Part shown: piece after piece, positions 63,008 to 64,000 of the stretch | Layout of the letters: each line of letters begins with the position of its first letter | Position numbering within the stretch: the first letter of the stretch is position 1 | NCBI RefSeq assembly: GCF_036077095.1 | Contig: NZ_CP107960.1 | Coordinates: 7,254,001 to 7,318,000 of the forward strand | Direction: 5' to 3' | From: Streptomyces sp. NBC_00376 | GTDB lineage: Bacteria; Actinomycetota; Actinomycetes; Streptomycetales; Streptomycetaceae | DNA length: 64,000 bases | Program-made: the position numbers and the translations under genes | The notes under the pieces: generated by a model | Told to the model about the DNA's origin: nothing | Seen by the model: the letters and a program-made list of their open reading frames with translations, nothing else | The model's database searches: none

Positions 63008-64000
63008 ATGCCCCTACCCCTCCACTTCACGGCGGCAGACCCACTGCTGATACGCGTTGCGTCACTGCCCGGCGACACGTTTGACGACGTCAGCGGCGAG
63101 TTCGGCCGCCATCGCATGCCGGGGAACGCAGAGCTTGTCGAATACATCCGGAGCGTTACCTCGGTGGCCCTGCTGAGAGAGGCGATCGCCGTCTCCAGTC
63201 AGGACTTGTCCGAGACGCTGAGAAGAATCGACGCCGGTGAGACCATGCCCCGGAAGAAGATCATCCGGACTGCCATGTCTGTCACTCGGTACGCCCAGCG
63301 GACCACCGGTCGACCCACTCCCTTCGGGCTGCACTCCGGGGTCGCGGCGGTGTCCGTCGCCGACCGGTCCAGGGCCGTCATACTAGGGGCGGGAGAGAAG
63401 GCGGTCCGTTTCGACGCGGCCTGGTTCGATCAAGTGGCCTGTGAGTGGCTGGAGTCGCCGGACATTCGGCACGCGTGCATTGTGATAGTGAACGATCTCT
63501 GCTACCTGCGGGGGGAGCGACTGGTCCTGCCGCACGTGAGGCAGCGCGAGGCCCCCCGGTCGTTCGGGAAGATCGTTCCCCGACCCAGTGACGAACTGTC
63601 GTTGCGCGTCACTCCCGTCCTCGCCTGGGTGGTTGCGCGAGCCGATGATCGGGTGGGCTACGCGGATTTGCTCGCCGCGGCGGCAGAGGAGTTCCCGGAA
63701 CATGACGAACCGAGCCTGGACCGCTTCCTCACCGACCTCGTGCGGCGCGAAGTCCTGCTGACCGAGTTGTCGGCCGTACGGCTCGATGACCGGTGGCTGG
63801 ACTCGCTGGCGGACGTCCTGCCCCGCAGTTCCTCCGCCGCCAGCGAACTGGATGCCGCCCGCAGCGCGCTCGCCTCCTATGCCACCACCAAGCCCGGCGC
63901 TGGCGAGGACGAGTGGCGGGCCGTAATCGACGCCGCCTCCCGGATGGGCGGCAGGGAGTCGGTGCCACCCCAGGTCGACCTGCATGCGGATGTGGATGTC
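63008..64000 (+). CDS. lanB: Lantibiotic dehydratase LanB, N-terminal part (runs off window)
   Basis: 331 codons from ATG 63008, no stop before the window end. TMPRKKIIRTAMSVTRYAQR and TTGRPTPFGLHSGVAAV are the typical LanB N-terminal blocks of the glutamylation domain that dehydrates Ser/Thr through Glu-tRNA. LanB proteins are about 1000 residues, so about a third is seen. GAGGTG (62992-62997) lies 10 bp before the start. Works with the precursor at 62730. Confidence 0.9.
   Translation, partial: MPLPLHFTAADPLLIRVASLPGDTFDDVSGEFGRHRMPGNAELVEYIRSVTSVALLREAIAVSSQDLSETLRRIDAGETMPRKKIIRTAMSVTRYAQRTTGRPTPFGLHSGVAAVSVADRSRAVILGAGEKAVRFDAAWFDQVACEWLESPDIRHACIVIVNDLCYLRGERLVLPHVRQREAPRSFGKIVPRPSDELSLRVTPVLAWVVARADDRVGYADLLAAAAEEFPEHDEPSLDRFLTDLVRREVLLTELSAVRLDDRWLDSLADVLPRSSSAASELDAARSALASYATTKPGAGEDEWRAVIDAASRMGGRESVPPQVDLHADVDV

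Overview
The window reads as a chromosomal segment of a high-GC actinomycete, almost certainly Streptomyces. Reasons: GC-rich third codon positions, many GTG starts with strong Shine-Dalgarno (SD) sequences, ATGA-type start/stop overlaps, a DasR-type chitinase promoter, Asp23/AmaP and gas-vesicle clusters in the streptomycete gene order, a TTA-containing metabolic gene, and many decayed insertion sequences. No rRNA, tRNA or CRISPR array was recognised.

Region 1 (1-18.3 kb) is mostly core metabolism. It holds an MFS exporter divergent from a ROK regulator, a secreted GH18 chitinase on the minus strand with a promoter carrying dre-like sites, and an FMN-riboswitch riboflavin operon (ribD-ribE-ribM-ribBA-ribH) followed by hisE-hisG. 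After these come a PH-domain membrane protein, a coupled pair of CNNM/CorC-like proteins, a TPR-AAA ATPase, a small P-loop kinase and a secreted C39-like peptidase. Two copies of a large inverted-repeat element lie at 13.64 and 16.80 kb.

Region 2 (18.2-38 kb) is an accessory, stress- and gas-vesicle-related region broken up by mobile DNA. It contains an integrase tail, IS5, IS30 and ISL3 remnants, and an Asp23/AmaP envelope cluster. A decayed gvpF-gvpG pair precedes intact gvpY- and gvpZ-like genes. A 2.0-kb IS701-type unit, apparently carrying a PPOX gene between its ends, separates these from a second, intact set (gvpO-A-F-G-J-L-S-K). The intact set lacks gvpY/gvpZ at the usual place, so the two sets look complementary. 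Small stress proteins (CsbD, DUF6131, SRPBCC, CDGSH) surround them.

Region 3 (38-48.8 kb) has a VOC protein, a DJ-1/PfpI protein and an unusual four-gene set: type III PLP decarboxylase and GNAT on the plus strand, converging on a KAS III-like enzyme and a glutamine-synthetase-like ligase on the minus strand. The set may make an acylated or gamma-glutamylated amine. Next are an alpha/beta hydrolase and a peptide-type ABC ATPase pair cut by a junction that joins the 3' part of one ABC gene to the 5' part of a conjugation-type lytic transglycosylase/C40 peptidase.

Region 4 (49-64 kb) has a DNA methyltransferase, a broken DUF5655 gene, a five-gene MoxR/DUF58/DUF4129 operon, a GntR (YtrA-like) module with its operator, and an IS cluster (two IS630 types with perfect terminal repeats, an IS5 type, a truncated IS1380). 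It ends with a class I lanthipeptide locus: a FxLD-like precursor flanked by strong hairpins and the N-terminal third of a LanB dehydratase running off the window.
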